Part shown: positions 24,658 through 36,160 of the stretch, piece by piece
Position numbering within the stretch: position 1 is the first letter of the stretch
Layout of the letters: each line of letters opens with the position of its first letter
Source: Hyphomicrobiales bacterium
GTDB taxonomy: Bacteria > Pseudomonadota > Alphaproteobacteria > Rhizobiales > Rhizobiaceae
Assembly (NCBI GenBank): GCA_900469625.1
Contig: UBXV01000007.1
Span: forward strand, 186,001-250,000
Direction of reading: 5' to 3'
DNA length: 64,000 nt
The notes under the pieces: model-generated
Databases searched by the model: none
The model's input: only the letters and a program-made list of their open reading frames with translations
What the model was told of the DNA's origin: nothing
Program-made: the position numbers and the translations under genes

Positions 24658-27600
24658 ATGCCCGCAAGACAGTACCCCTTCATCGACATCGCCGTGCATG
24701 AGCGGGTGCGCGAGCATTTTGCGCGCGGCGATGCGGCGATCCTGTTTTCGCGCGATCTCAGCCGCGTTCTCTGGGCCAACGATCAGGGTGCCGCCTTCTT
24801 CGGCGTCGGCTCCATCTACGATTTCATCGAGCAGGGCCCCAACCCCAACGACCTTTCCGCGCGCCAGCTGAAGGCGGCGGCAACGCAGCTCGTGTCTGTC
24901 GGCGACCGCCGCCAGATCCTGATGCGCGTTGCCTCGGGCTTTCGAAGCCTGGCGCTCAACACGGCCGTGGAACTGATCCGGGTCCGGCCGGACGAACTCG
25001 GCGTGCTCTTTACCGCGCCTCACTCCGGAAAGCCGCTTTCGACAGAGGAACGCGCCGCGCGCATGATCGCCGGGCTCGACGGCCCGGATACGCACATGGC
25101 CGTGCTTGATGCCGACGGCGCGTTCGTTGCGCAGTCGCCGGGTTTTGCCAATCTCGGCATGTCCGACGAGACACGCCGCCAGCTCGTGCTGGCTGTCGCC
25201 CGCGACCACGACTGGCTGATCAAGCGCCCCGTCGCCACGGCCAAGGGACACCTGCCCGCCGCCATCGGCAAGATCGCCGACGCGCCGGCGCTTCATCTGC
25301 TGTTTGCGGTGGAAACGATCCTCGGCAATCTCGATCCGGATGAGGCACCGGCCCCGTCTGTTGCAACCCCGGCAGTCGTTGCCGACGCCGACAACGCCGA
25401 CTTCGCGCCTGATGCGATTGAACCGGTAGCGGCCCCGACGATCGAGACGCTTGAAACAGTCGATGGGCGATCGGCTCCCGACGCGCTGGTGTCGACGGAT
25501 GCGCCGATTGCCGCGCAAGACGAAGACAGCGTTGAGCAGCCGATCGAAACCGATGATACCTCCGTCGCGACCGGAACCGGCGAACACGCGCTGGGCCCGA
25601 CGACCGACGCGGATATGCTGGCTCCAGCGGAGACAGCCACCATCGAAACAGCCGTCGAGGCCGCTGAACATCGCGGCGCCGCGCTGGAAGACAAGGGGCC
25701 GTTGCCGAGCGCAGAGACAGTCGACGTCACTGCCGCGAGCGAAGTCGAAAGCCCATCAGAGGATCTCGACACCGATGCCGAGACGCCGGTGGAAGCGGCA
25801 ATCGAGGAAACAACGGTCGATGTGGCGGCGGAGACCGCGGCGCCGGCGGCGGATCCGGCCGCAGAGCACGAAATGGCGGACGCACAACCCGGCTTCGCCT
25901 TTGCGCCCGGCGGACGGGCGGTACGCTTCGTCTGGAAGATCGACGCGGAAGGCAAGTTCAGCGAAATATCCGAGGAGTTCGCCTCGGCCGTCGGGCCGAA
26001 GGCCGCCGACGTGATCGGCGTCAGCTTCGCCTCGCTTTCCGCCCGCTATGGCCTCGACCCCGACAACAAGATCAACACGCTTCTGCACCGCCGTGACACC
26101 TGGTCGGGCAAGACGATCTTCTGGCCGGTGGAGGGCACCCACCTCAAGGTGCCCGTCGACCTCGCAGCCCTGCCGACCTATTCGCGCTCGCGCGAGTTCG
26201 ACGGATTCCGCGGCTTCGGCATCGTTCGCGTTGCCGACGCCGTCGACGATGAAGATGCCAACGGTCTTTCGCTCGATCGCACCGTGGATGCGGTTGAAAA
26301 CGAGGGCACGGCCAGCACCGTCTTCGACCAACCGGCAATCGCAGATGATGAGACGGCTGAAAGCCCGACCGACGAGACCCCGAGCGTCAGCGCACGCGCG
26401 ACAGACGTTCTGTCGCTTTTCGCCGACGCGCCGCAACCGGGCGCAACGGATGCAGCCGACCAGCCTGATCCCTTCCTCGGCGAGCGTCCGGCGCTTCGCA
26501 TCGTCGAAACGCCGGGCCGACGGGCTTCCGACAAGATCATCGAGCTCGAACAACACCGCCCAGCCGGATCGGGCGCGCTGACCCGTGGCGAGCAGGCGGC
26601 GTTTCGCGAAATCGCCCGGCAGCTCGGCGAGAATGTCGGGACGCAGCCGGAGGCGCAGGACGCGGTTTCGCGCGAGGCTCCAACTGACGCAGTGGAGACG
26701 GACACCGAAGAGCGGCATGTCGAAACCGTCGACGAGACATCCATCGATGCTGCTCCAGCCGCATCGATGGAACCCGAACCTGAGCTCGCACTTGAGACAC
26801 AGGGCGACGTGACTGCAGCTGAACCCCGCGCAGACGACCTGGCCGATGCCGCCATCGATCCGGCGGCGATCGCGAGCGTGGGCTTCAGCGGCGAAATCCT
26901 CGACAGCCTGCCCGTCGGCCTGCTCATCCATCTCGGCGATGACCTCCTGCATGCCAATCCGGAGTTCCTCAGGCTCACCGGCTACGACACGCTCGACGAT
27001 TTCGAGCAGGAAGGCGGCATCGACGCGCTGTTTGCCAACGATGAGGAAATCGGCGTCGCGGAGCCGGATGGCACGATGACGCTGATCCGCAAGACCGGAC
27101 AGCTCGTCCCGGTGACGGCTCACCTGCATTCGATCCGCTGGGACGGCAAGAGCGCTCTGATGCTGGCGCTGGCTTCGACCGAAGCCTTGCAGCCGCAAGA
27201 CAGCCAAGCCACACCGGCCGAAACCGTCCAGCCTGTCGTTCCCGTCGAAGAGGTCGGCAAGCTCAAGACCGAAATCGACGAGTTGCGCTCGATCCTCGAG
27301 ACTGCGACCGATGGCGTCGTCATTCTCGGGCATGACGGCGATATCCGCTCGGTTAATCGCTCGGCCAGCGCGCTCTTCAATTACGATGAGAGCGAAATCC
27401 GCGGCAAACCGTTTGCGGCTCTCTTTGCCCATGAGAGCCAGAAGGCCGTCATCGACTATCTCCAGGGCCTTTCAGGTCACGGCGTTGCCAGCGTGCTCAA
27501 CGACGGCCGCGAAGTGATCGGCCGCGAGGCCGCTGGCGGCTTCCTGCCGTTGTTCATGACCATCGGCCGACTGTCGGCCTCCAACGGCTATTGCGCCGTG

Positions 27601-28380
27601 ATCCGTGATATCACCCAGTGGAAGCGGACCGAGGAAGAGTTGCGCAACGCCAAGCGCGCTGCCGAGACGGCCAATGCCCACAAGACCGAGTTCCTGGCAC
27701 GCGTGAGCCACGAAATCCGCACGCCGCTCAACGCCATCATCGGCTTTTCCGACATGATGGCGAGCGAGCATTTCGGCCCGGTCGGCCATCCGCGCTATAT
27801 CGAATATGCCGGCGACATCGGCCGTTCGGGCCGCCATGTGCTCGACATCGTCAACGATCTGCTCGACATTTCCAAGATCGAAGCGGGCGAGATGGATCTC
27901 GATTTCGGCTCGGTCGAAATCAACGATGCGGTTTCCGAGGCGGTGTCGCTGGTGCAGCCGCAGGCCAACAGCCAGCGCGTCATCATCCGCACCTCGCTGT
28001 CGGCAGCCGTGCCGAGCGTGGTCGCCGACAGCCGCTCGATCAAGCAGATCGCGCTCAACATCCTGGCGAACGCCATTCGCTTCACGCCGTCGGGCGGGCA
28101 GATCGTCGTGTCGACCTCCTATGAGCCCAACGGCAGCGTCATCCTGCGCATTCGCGATACCGGCGTCGGCATGACCCGCGTCGAGCTCGACCAGGCGATG
28201 AAGCCGTTCCGGCAAGTGACGACAGGCGGCCGCAAGCGCGGCGACGGAACCGGCCTCGGCCTGCCTTTGACCAAGGCCATGGCCGAAGCCAATCGCGCCC
28301 AGTTCGCCATCACCTCGGCGCCGAACGAGGGCACGCTGGTGGAAATCTCCTTCCCCTCACAACGCGTCTTGGCGAACTAA
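24658..28380 (+). CDS. cbrA: CbrA-like PAS-containing sensor histidine kinase
   Basis: A 1240-aa soluble-looking kinase with no clear membrane helix. The N-terminus is PAS-like (about 15-110, 'LFSRDLSRVLWANDQGAAFF'). Two long Ala/Glu/Asp/Thr linkers (about 225-420 and 530-740) flank a PAS-like block (about 425-530). PAS domains follow near 745-830 and 875-990. The HisKA box is FLARVSHEIRTPLNAIIGFS with H1018, and the HATPase has NILANAIRFTPSG, DTGVGM and GDGTGLGLPLTKA. This matches the DivJ/PleC/PdhS-related CbrA of Sinorhizobium, which acts on DivK to control cell cycle and exopolysaccharide. Family and position both fit from memory. Confidence 0.87.
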   Translation: MPARQYPFIDIAVHERVREHFARGDAAILFSRDLSRVLWANDQGAAFFGVGSIYDFIEQGPNPNDLSARQLKAAATQLVSVGDRRQILMRVASGFRSLALNTAVELIRVRPDELGVLFTAPHSGKPLSTEERAARMIAGLDGPDTHMAVLDADGAFVAQSPGFANLGMSDETRRQLVLAVARDHDWLIKRPVATAKGHLPAAIGKIADAPALHLLFAVETILGNLDPDEAPAPSVATPAVVADADNADFAPDAIEPVAAPTIETLETVDGRSAPDALVSTDAPIAAQDEDSVEQPIETDDTSVATGTGEHALGPTTDADMLAPAETATIETAVEAAEHRGAALEDKGPLPSAETVDVTAASEVESPSEDLDTDAETPVEAAIEETTVDVAAETAAPAADPAAEHEMADAQPGFAFAPGGRAVRFVWKIDAEGKFSEISEEFASAVGPKAADVIGVSFASLSARYGLDPDNKINTLLHRRDTWSGKTIFWPVEGTHLKVPVDLAALPTYSRSREFDGFRGFGIVRVADAVDDEDANGLSLDRTVDAVENEGTASTVFDQPAIADDETAESPTDETPSVSARATDVLSLFADAPQPGATDAADQPDPFLGERPALRIVETPGRRASDKIIELEQHRPAGSGALTRGEQAAFREIARQLGENVGTQPEAQDAVSREAPTDAVETDTEERHVETVDETSIDAAPAASMEPEPELALETQGDVTAAEPRADDLADAAIDPAAIASVGFSGEILDSLPVGLLIHLGDDLLHANPEFLRLTGYDTLDDFEQEGGIDALFANDEEIGVAEPDGTMTLIRKTGQLVPVTAHLHSIRWDGKSALMLALASTEALQPQDSQATPAETVQPVVPVEEVGKLKTEIDELRSILETATDGVVILGHDGDIRSVNRSASALFNYDESEIRGKPFAALFAHESQKAVIDYLQGLSGHGVASVLNDGREVIGREAAGGFLPLFMTIGRLSASNGYCAVIRDITQWKRTEEELRNAKRAAETANAHKTEFLARVSHEIRTPLNAIIGFSDMMASEHFGPVGHPRYIEYAGDIGRSGRHVLDIVNDLLDISKIEAGEMDLDFGSVEINDAVSEAVSLVQPQANSQRVIIRTSLSAAVPSVVADSRSIKQIALNILANAIRFTPSGGQIVVSTSYEPNGSVILRIRDTGVGMTRVELDQAMKPFRQVTTGGRKRGDGTGLGLPLTKAMAEANRAQFAITSAPNEGTLVEISFPSQRVLAN

Positions 28381-28399
28381 GGCCGGATGCTGTAAGGAA

Positions 28400-30154
28400 A
28401 TGTTGACTTGGGGACGCCAGTTTGCTGGCATCCCCACGGCCATTTCCTGCCGTTTCTCCGGATCCGATCGATTGCAGTCCACGTCACAAAGCCTCAAGCG
28501 GCGCCGCGCCGGCGCGAGAACCGGTCTTTCCCACCCGCTGCTTGCGGTGTGGGCCGGTGGCGCCTCCCTGATCGTGCTGATGCCGATCCTGGCGATCACC
28601 TGGCTTGCCGTTTCGGGCGGCGGTGCCGATTGGCCGCATCTGATGCAGAACGTCATTCCGCGCGCCACCATCCGCACGCTGCTGCTGATCACGTTCACCG
28701 GTGCCGCTACCGCCATCGTTGGCATCGTCACGGCCTGGCTGGTGGCAAGCTGCGAATTTCCGCTGCGCCGGTTCCTGTCGGCAGCGCTCGTGCTGCCGCT
28801 CGCCATCCCCGCCTATCTTGCCGCCTACGCCTTCGGTGAACTGTTCACTTTCACCGGCCCGGTACAGGGGCTGATCCGCGTCGTCTTCGGCTTCAAGACC
28901 AGCCGCGATTACTGGTTTCCCGACATCCGTTCGCTCGGCGGCGCTGTGCTGGTGCTGAGCTCGGTGCTCTACCCCTATATCTATCTCGCCTGCCGTTCGA
29001 TGTTCCTGATGCAGGGGCGCGCTGCCGCCGACGTCGCCCGCACGCTCGGCGCCGGGCCTTTGAAAGTGTTCTTCCGCATCCAGATCCCGATGGCGCGCCC
29101 GGCGATCATGATCGGCCTGACCCTGGTGGCGATGGAGACCTTGAACGACATCGGCGCGGTCGAATTCCTCGGCGTCCAGACGCTGACCTTCTCCATCTTC
29201 GACACCTGGCTCAACCGCGGCAGTCTTGCGGGCGCCGCCCAGATCGCCTGCATCATGCTCGTCTTCGTCATCGGCCTGATGATGATCGAGCGCGCGGCGC
29301 GGCGCAGGCAACGCTTCTCCAGCCAGAAGACGACGTCGGCCGTGCACGATGCCAGCAGGCTTTCGCTTTCCGGTTGGCGCAAGTGGGCGGCAACAATTGC
29401 GTGCCTGCTGCCGGTTCTCTCCGGCTTTGCCGTGCCGGTTGTCATCCTGGGCAACTATGCGCTGAAGCGGCTCGATCAATTCGTAGAGCCAAGGCTGCTC
29501 AACGCACTCTTCCACAGCATCCTGGTGTCCGGTTCCACTGCCCTGGTTGCGGTGCTGCTCGGCTTCACGCTCGCCTATGCGGCGCGCACCGGCCGATCGC
29601 GCTTTACCGACGCGGCCGGCCGCCTCGCCTCCTTCGGCTATGGCGTACCCGGCACGGTGCTCGCCATCGGCGTGCTCTTTCCGCTCGCGGCCCTCGACAA
29701 TTGGGTCGACGCCGGCTTCCGCAGCACGTTTGGCATCTCGACCGGGCTGCTGATGACCGGAACGGGCTTTGCCATCATCTACGCCTGCACCGTACGGTTT
29801 CTGACCATGGCCGAAGGCACGCTGGAAGCGGGCTTCCAGAAGCTGTCGCCGCACCTCGACATGGCCGCGAGAGCACTTGGCCGCACCGGCGGACAGACGC
29901 TGCGCACCGTGCTTCTGCCGATGATGCGCCCGGCAGTGCTGACCGCGGCCCTGCTCGTCTTCATCGAGACCATGAAGGAACTGTCGGCGACGATCATGCT
30001 GCGGCCGTTCAACTTCAACACGCTGGCAACGCTCGTCTATGAGGACGCGTCGCGCGCGAAGGTCGAGGATGCCTCGGTGGCGGCCATGATCATCATCTTT
30101 GCCGGCATGATCCCGGTGATCCTGGTGTCGCGATCGATGGAGCGCCGTCCCTGA
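28400..30154 (+). CDS. Two-part ferric-iron ABC transporter permease (FbpB/SfuB-like)
   Basis: A 584-aa permease made of two similar halves of about six helices each. The EAA loops are VARTLGAGPLKVFFRIQIPMAR (about 213-234, quoted in part) and 'MAARALGRTGGQTLRTVLLP' (about 488-507). This is the FbpB/SfuB architecture for Fe3+ uptake. The ATG at 28400 has AAGG close by; TTG at 28472 is an alternative start nearer the first helix. No SBP or ATPase is adjacent, and the natural partner FbpA is encoded at 16308-17348. The gene begins 20 bases after the CbrA-like kinase. Confidence 0.85.
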   Translation: MLTWGRQFAGIPTAISCRFSGSDRLQSTSQSLKRRRAGARTGLSHPLLAVWAGGASLIVLMPILAITWLAVSGGGADWPHLMQNVIPRATIRTLLLITFTGAATAIVGIVTAWLVASCEFPLRRFLSAALVLPLAIPAYLAAYAFGELFTFTGPVQGLIRVVFGFKTSRDYWFPDIRSLGGAVLVLSSVLYPYIYLACRSMFLMQGRAAADVARTLGAGPLKVFFRIQIPMARPAIMIGLTLVAMETLNDIGAVEFLGVQTLTFSIFDTWLNRGSLAGAAQIACIMLVFVIGLMMIERAARRRQRFSSQKTTSAVHDASRLSLSGWRKWAATIACLLPVLSGFAVPVVILGNYALKRLDQFVEPRLLNALFHSILVSGSTALVAVLLGFTLAYAARTGRSRFTDAAGRLASFGYGVPGTVLAIGVLFPLAALDNWVDAGFRSTFGISTGLLMTGTGFAIIYACTVRFLTMAEGTLEAGFQKLSPHLDMAARALGRTGGQTLRTVLLPMMRPAVLTAALLVFIETMKELSATIMLRPFNFNTLATLVYEDASRAKVEDASVAAMIIIFAGMIPVILVSRSMERRP

Positions 30155-30169
30155 CCTTGCCATCAAGGC

Positions 30170-30198
30170 AAAAAAAGAGGTGGCTGGGAGGCCACCTC
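30170..30198 (-). terminator. Strong minus-strand terminator
   Basis: GAGGTGGC and GCCACCTC form an 8-bp stem with a 6-base loop; on the minus strand seven T follow. It lies 220 bases beyond the acsA2 stop codon. The distance suggests either a long 3' UTR or a separate small RNA (see 30199-30421). Confidence 0.85.
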
Positions 30199-30421
30199 GA
30201 TAGTCGAATGCTAAACCAACAAATGCTCGAGAAGTAATGACATCATGTCTGCGGCGGCATCTCTGCCAGGCGCCGACCACTCATCGGCCGGCCTCAAGTT
30301 GACCCGACCATGCGCCTTCAATCCTTAACAAGACCTTACCGGCAATACCGACAATCTTAGGGATTTATCAGCAAGTCTGAAGCCTTGGTTAATTCCGAAA
30401 GCGCGAACAAGTTAACGCCCC
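30199..30421 (-). ncRNA. Candidate small RNA / leader-peptide region ending in strong terminator
   Basis: A 223-base gap with no long gene. On the minus strand an 11-codon frame (30246-30211) encodes the Leu-rich peptide MMSLLLEHLLV and stops 12 bases before the terminator stem. Upstream there are several short hairpins. It could equally be the acsA2 3' UTR. No promoter was identified, so this is a weak candidate. Confidence 0.25.
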
Positions 30422-32374
<1,953 letters not shown>

Positions 32375-32532
32375 GCTTTCCTCCACTCCTACTCCACGCC
32401 CTCTATACCATGCTGCAACGCAAAATAAACAGCAGGAGAACCGGCGCGGACGTCGCATCGGCGACATTTCCATGTCGGCTGCATTTGATTTATGGATGCC
32501 GAAAGCCTATCCAAGCTGCGTGATCCCAAGCG

Positions 32533-34374
32533 ATGGGCAGCCGGACGGAAATGATACGAAAAATCCTACAAATGGTCGGTGAGTCACGCCCCTGGTTGCG
32601 GCTTCGCCGCCGCCATTTCCTCTGGCCGGCAGCCGTCGGCATCGTGCTTGCCGTCGCATACAATGCGGCGCTGCCGCTGGTAATCTCGACCACCGACGTG
32701 CGGCCGACGATGGAGCGTATGCTCGATGCCTGGTCGGGCGGCAAGAGCCGGATCACCGGCGAGCCGGACATCCGCTTCTGGCCGAACCCGACGCTGACCT
32801 TGTCTGGAGCAACCATCGAGACGACCGATGGCAACCCGCGCACGCTCGCCCGCATCGGTAGCATCACCGCTGCCTTCAGCCTGATCTCGGCCCTTCGTGG
32901 CGAACCGGCGCTCGAAGACATCCGCCTGATCGAGCCGGTTGTGACGCTGGAGCGCGGCATCGACGGCGCGCTGAACTGGGAGCGGCCGCGCTGGCTCACG
33001 CCGCACGAACCTGCCACGGTCGGCGACGACACGCCCTTCGGCGAAATCACCATCGAAAATGGGCGCCTGCAGGTCTTCGACCGGTCGACAAACTATGCGC
33101 AAGAATTTCCAGGCATTTCTGGCACCGTGAAATGGCCATCCTTTACCGGGCGGCTGAACGCGCAACTGTCGAGCGTGATCGGCGGCCAGACCGTGAACTG
33201 GTCGCTTGCCTGCGACGAGCCGCTGACGCTGCTTGCGGGCCGCAACGCGACGCTGAAAACATCGCTGACCTCGGCCCCGCTCAATTTTTCCTTCGACGGT
33301 ATCGGCAACCTTTCGACGAAGCCGTTTGCCTCGGGACGGCTGCAGGTCTCCAGCGCATCGTTGCCGGCGCTTGCCGCCTGGTTCGAGGGCGCTTCGCATG
33401 GCGAGTTGCCTGAGAGCAGCTTCAATCTCAGTGCCAATGTCACCACGGGCGAACAGACGCTGAAGCTGAACGACCTTCACATGTCGCTTGGCGCCGCCAC
33501 GGCAACCGGTGTGCTCGACGTTTCCGTTCCGGCCGACGATACACCGCGTATCGAAGGTACGCTTGCCTTTGACAGGATCGACCTCAACGGACTGCAGCCG
33601 CTGTTCGCCAAGCTTCCGGTCGATCCCGAAGAACTCGCGAAGGATATAACGGACGCCTTTTCTCGCACCTGGCGTGTCGACGTGCGTCTGTCGACGCAGG
33701 AAGCGGCCATCGGCCCACTGAAGCTCACCGATGTCGCCGCCGGCGTCATGGTCGATCACGGCCGTGCATCGCTCGATATCGGTGACAGCACCTATGCGAG
33801 CGGCAGGCTCAGCGGCCGACTGGTGCTGGCGGACGCCGGCCTGGCCCGTGGCGGCAAGCTGGAACTGGTTCTCAAGGACGCGGACCTTGCCGCAGCGGTT
33901 GCCGATTTCGGCTTCAGCGGCCCGGTGCCGTCGGGACGCGGCAGCGTCAATCTCGACATTTCCACCGACCAGCCGTTCTGGACGCCCAAGGCTGCCGATG
34001 CATCCGGCCGCCTGACCCTGTCGCTTGCCAACGGCAAGCTTTCGCAATTCGATGCCAATGCCTTTTCGGAGCTGGTGCGCAAGGGCGAGTTCTTCTCCCT
34101 TTCGCAGGCAGGCAGCGGCACGTTCGATTTTCAGCGCGCCGATATCGAGGCGCGCTTCAGCGACGGGTCCGCCCGGTTGAACCGCGCGACCTTCACCGGA
34201 CCGACCGGCAGCCTGTCCGTCAACGGCGTCATTCCCTATCGCAGCGGCAGCCTGGCGCTCGCCGGCACCTTTACCGATACAGTCAATGCTGCGCAGCGGT
34301 TGCGCTTCTTCGTCGGCGGCTCCTGGCCGAATGCGGTGATCTCGCCGCTTTCGGTACTTGGCGAGCCAAACTGA
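32533..34374 (+). CDS. AsmA-family envelope protein
   Basis: 613 aa. A cytoplasmic arm is followed by one membrane anchor (about residues 28-50, FLWPAAVGIVLAVAYNAALP) and a long beta-rich periplasmic part with AsmA features: 'SRITGEPDIRFWPNPTLTLS' near the N-terminus and the AsmA_2-like SLSQAGSGTFDFQRADIEARF near the C-terminus. AsmA proteins are thought to help lipid transport or outer-membrane assembly. The start is ATG 32533, or possibly ATG 32551. It is divergent from acsA2 with 158 bases between, and convergent with potI across a terminator. Confidence 0.87.
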   Translation: MGSRTEMIRKILQMVGESRPWLRLRRRHFLWPAAVGIVLAVAYNAALPLVISTTDVRPTMERMLDAWSGGKSRITGEPDIRFWPNPTLTLSGATIETTDGNPRTLARIGSITAAFSLISALRGEPALEDIRLIEPVVTLERGIDGALNWERPRWLTPHEPATVGDDTPFGEITIENGRLQVFDRSTNYAQEFPGISGTVKWPSFTGRLNAQLSSVIGGQTVNWSLACDEPLTLLAGRNATLKTSLTSAPLNFSFDGIGNLSTKPFASGRLQVSSASLPALAAWFEGASHGELPESSFNLSANVTTGEQTLKLNDLHMSLGAATATGVLDVSVPADDTPRIEGTLAFDRIDLNGLQPLFAKLPVDPEELAKDITDAFSRTWRVDVRLSTQEAAIGPLKLTDVAAGVMVDHGRASLDIGDSTYASGRLSGRLVLADAGLARGGKLELVLKDADLAAAVADFGFSGPVPSGRGSVNLDISTDQPFWTPKAADASGRLTLSLANGKLSQFDANAFSELVRKGEFFSLSQAGSGTFDFQRADIEARFSDGSARLNRATFTGPTGSLSVNGVIPYRSGSLALAGTFTDTVNAAQRLRFFVGGSWPNAVISPLSVLGEPN

Positions 34375-34377
34375 AAC

Positions 34378-34402
34378 GGCCGGTGCTGATCGCACCGGCC
34401 GC
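34378..34402. terminator. Bidirectional terminator between AsmA gene and potI
   Basis: CGGCCGGTGC and GCACCGGCCG form a perfect 10-bp stem around a 5-base loop, 3 bases after the AsmA stop. Short T runs on both sides only. Confidence 0.75.
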
Positions 34403-34425
34403 CTGTCTTCAAACCATCGAACGTT

Positions 34426-35241
34426 TCATTGCGCAAAGGCGGCGCGCTCGTCCTTCTCGCGCTGGGCCTCGCGCTGCTTGGTAACGACGGAGGCGACGAT
34501 GACGCCGATCGCGACGATGCCGATCAGGATCGTGCAGATCGCGTTGATTTCCGGCGTCACGCCGAGCCGGACCTGGCTGTAGATCTTCATCGGCAGCGTG
34601 GTCGCACCTGGCCCGGTCGTGAAGCTCGAGATCACGAGATCGTCCAGCGACAGCGTGAAAGCCAGGACCCAGCCGGAAAACACCGCCGGTGCTATTACCG
34701 GCAGGGTGATCGCAAAGAAGGTCCTGACCGGGGTCGCCCCCAGATCCTGTGCGGCCTCTTCGATCGATTGATCGAAGCTCAGGAGCCGCGACTGAACAAC
34801 GACTGCGACGAAGCACATGGTGAAGGTGATGTGCGCCAGCGTGATCGTCCAGAAGCCACGATCGAGCCCGATCGCGACGAACAGCAGGAGCAGCGAAAGG
34901 CCGGTGATCACCTCGGGCATCACCAGCGGCGCATAGACCATTCCGGAAAACAGCATGCGCCCGCGAAAGCGCGTGTAGCGCACCAAAGCGAGTGCCGCGA
35001 GCGTTCCGAGCACCGTTGCGCACGTGGCCGAAATCAGCGCGACACGGATGGTGACCCAGGCGGCATCGAGCAGTGCCTGGTTATGCCAAAGCTGCGTGTA
35101 CCACTTGGTCGAAAACCCGGCCCAGACGGTGACGAGCTTCGATTCGTTGAAGGAGAAGACCACCAGGAGCACGATCGGCAGATAGAGAAATCCGAAGCCG
35201 AGCACGATCGAGGCGATGTTGAAACGCGACCAGTTGCCCAT
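34426..35241 (-). CDS. potI: Putrescine ABC transporter permease PotI
   Basis: A 271-aa inner-membrane permease with six helices. 'VVFSFNESKLVTVWAGFSTK' and the EAA loop 'EEAAQDLGATPVRTFFAITL' are typical of PotI/PotC. It is the last gene of potFGHI, 3 bases after potH. Specificity for putrescine rather than spermidine is inferred from the PotF-type binding protein and from putrescine catabolism genes 13 kb away. Confidence 0.9.
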   Translation of the reverse strand: MGNWSRFNIASIVLGFGFLYLPIVLLVVFSFNESKLVTVWAGFSTKWYTQLWHNQALLDAAWVTIRVALISATCATVLGTLAALALVRYTRFRGRMLFSGMVYAPLVMPEVITGLSLLLLFVAIGLDRGFWTITLAHITFTMCFVAVVVQSRLLSFDQSIEEAAQDLGATPVRTFFAITLPVIAPAVFSGWVLAFTLSLDDLVISSFTTGPGATTLPMKIYSQVRLGVTPEINAICTILIGIVAIGVIVASVVTKQREAQREKDERAAFAQ

Positions 35242-35244
35242 GAC

Positions 35245-36156
35245 CTACCTCCCCTCGCTGTCGGCTTTGGCCTGCGCGTTCTGGAAGAACACGATCGGGA
35301 TCACCAGGATCAGAAGCAGGATCGTGGCAACCGCCGAAGAGACCGGCCAGTCTCGGTTGGCGTTGAACTCGTTCCAGAGCGTCTTGCCGATCATCAGCGT
35401 TTCGGAACCGCCGAGCAGATCGGGAATGACGAACTCGCCGACGGCCGGAATGAAGACGAGCAGGCAGCCGGCAACGACGCCGGCCAGGGACAGCGGAAAC
35501 GTCACCTGCCAGAAAGCCGAGAACGGCGTGCAGCCGAGATCGAGCGCAGCTTCCGTCAGCGTGTGGTCCATCTTCTCCAGGGAGGAGTAGATCGGCAGCA
35601 CCATGAACGGCAGGTAGGAATAGACGATGCCGATATAGATCGCCCAGTTGGTATTGAGGATGATCAACGGCTGGTCGATGACATTGATGCTCATCAGGAA
35701 CTGATTGAGAAGTCCTTCCGGCTTCAGGATCGCGATCCAGGCGTAGACGCGGATCAGGAAGCTGGTCCAGAACGGCAGGATCACCAGCATCAGCAGCGTC
35801 GGACGGATCGATTTCGGCGCCTTCGCCATGCCGTAGGCAACCGGATAGGCGATCATCAACGTCAGGATCGTGGAAATGCCGGCGATGATGACGCTCGAAA
35901 CATAGGCGTTGAAATAGAGAACGTCCTCGGTCAGCCAGACATAGTTGTCGAGCGAGAACTCCCGCGCCTTCTCCATGATGCCGGAAAGGCCGCCGAAGAG
36001 ATCGAAGACCGGCGTATAGGGCGGCATCGCCACCGCGGTCTGCGACAGCGAGATGCGGAAGACGATGAAGAACGGGATCAGGAAGAAGAACAGCAGCCAG
36101 GCATAGGGAATGATGATGACCAGGCGGCTGAAGAGGGCTGATGCGACTCTCGCCAT
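35245..36156 (-). CDS. potH: Putrescine ABC transporter permease PotH
   Basis: A 303-aa permease of the PotH/PotB class. The first helix is IIIPYAWLLFFFLIPFFIVF. The EAA loop reads TEAALDLGCTPFSAFWQVTFPL. It ends in the cluster VFFQNAQAKADSEGR. It pairs with PotI in the membrane. The potG stop is 4 bases upstream, indicating one transcript. Confidence 0.9.
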   Translation of the reverse strand: MARVASALFSRLVIIIPYAWLLFFFLIPFFIVFRISLSQTAVAMPPYTPVFDLFGGLSGIMEKAREFSLDNYVWLTEDVLYFNAYVSSVIIAGISTILTLMIAYPVAYGMAKAPKSIRPTLLMLVILPFWTSFLIRVYAWIAILKPEGLLNQFLMSINVIDQPLIILNTNWAIYIGIVYSYLPFMVLPIYSSLEKMDHTLTEAALDLGCTPFSAFWQVTFPLSLAGVVAGCLLVFIPAVGEFVIPDLLGGSETLMIGKTLWNEFNANRDWPVSSAVATILLLILVIPIVFFQNAQAKADSEGR

Positions 36157-36160
36157 GGCT

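Noticed and set aside
34429-36141. 570-codon plus-strand open frame
   Set aside because: Antisense to potI and potH, with low-complexity charged composition.
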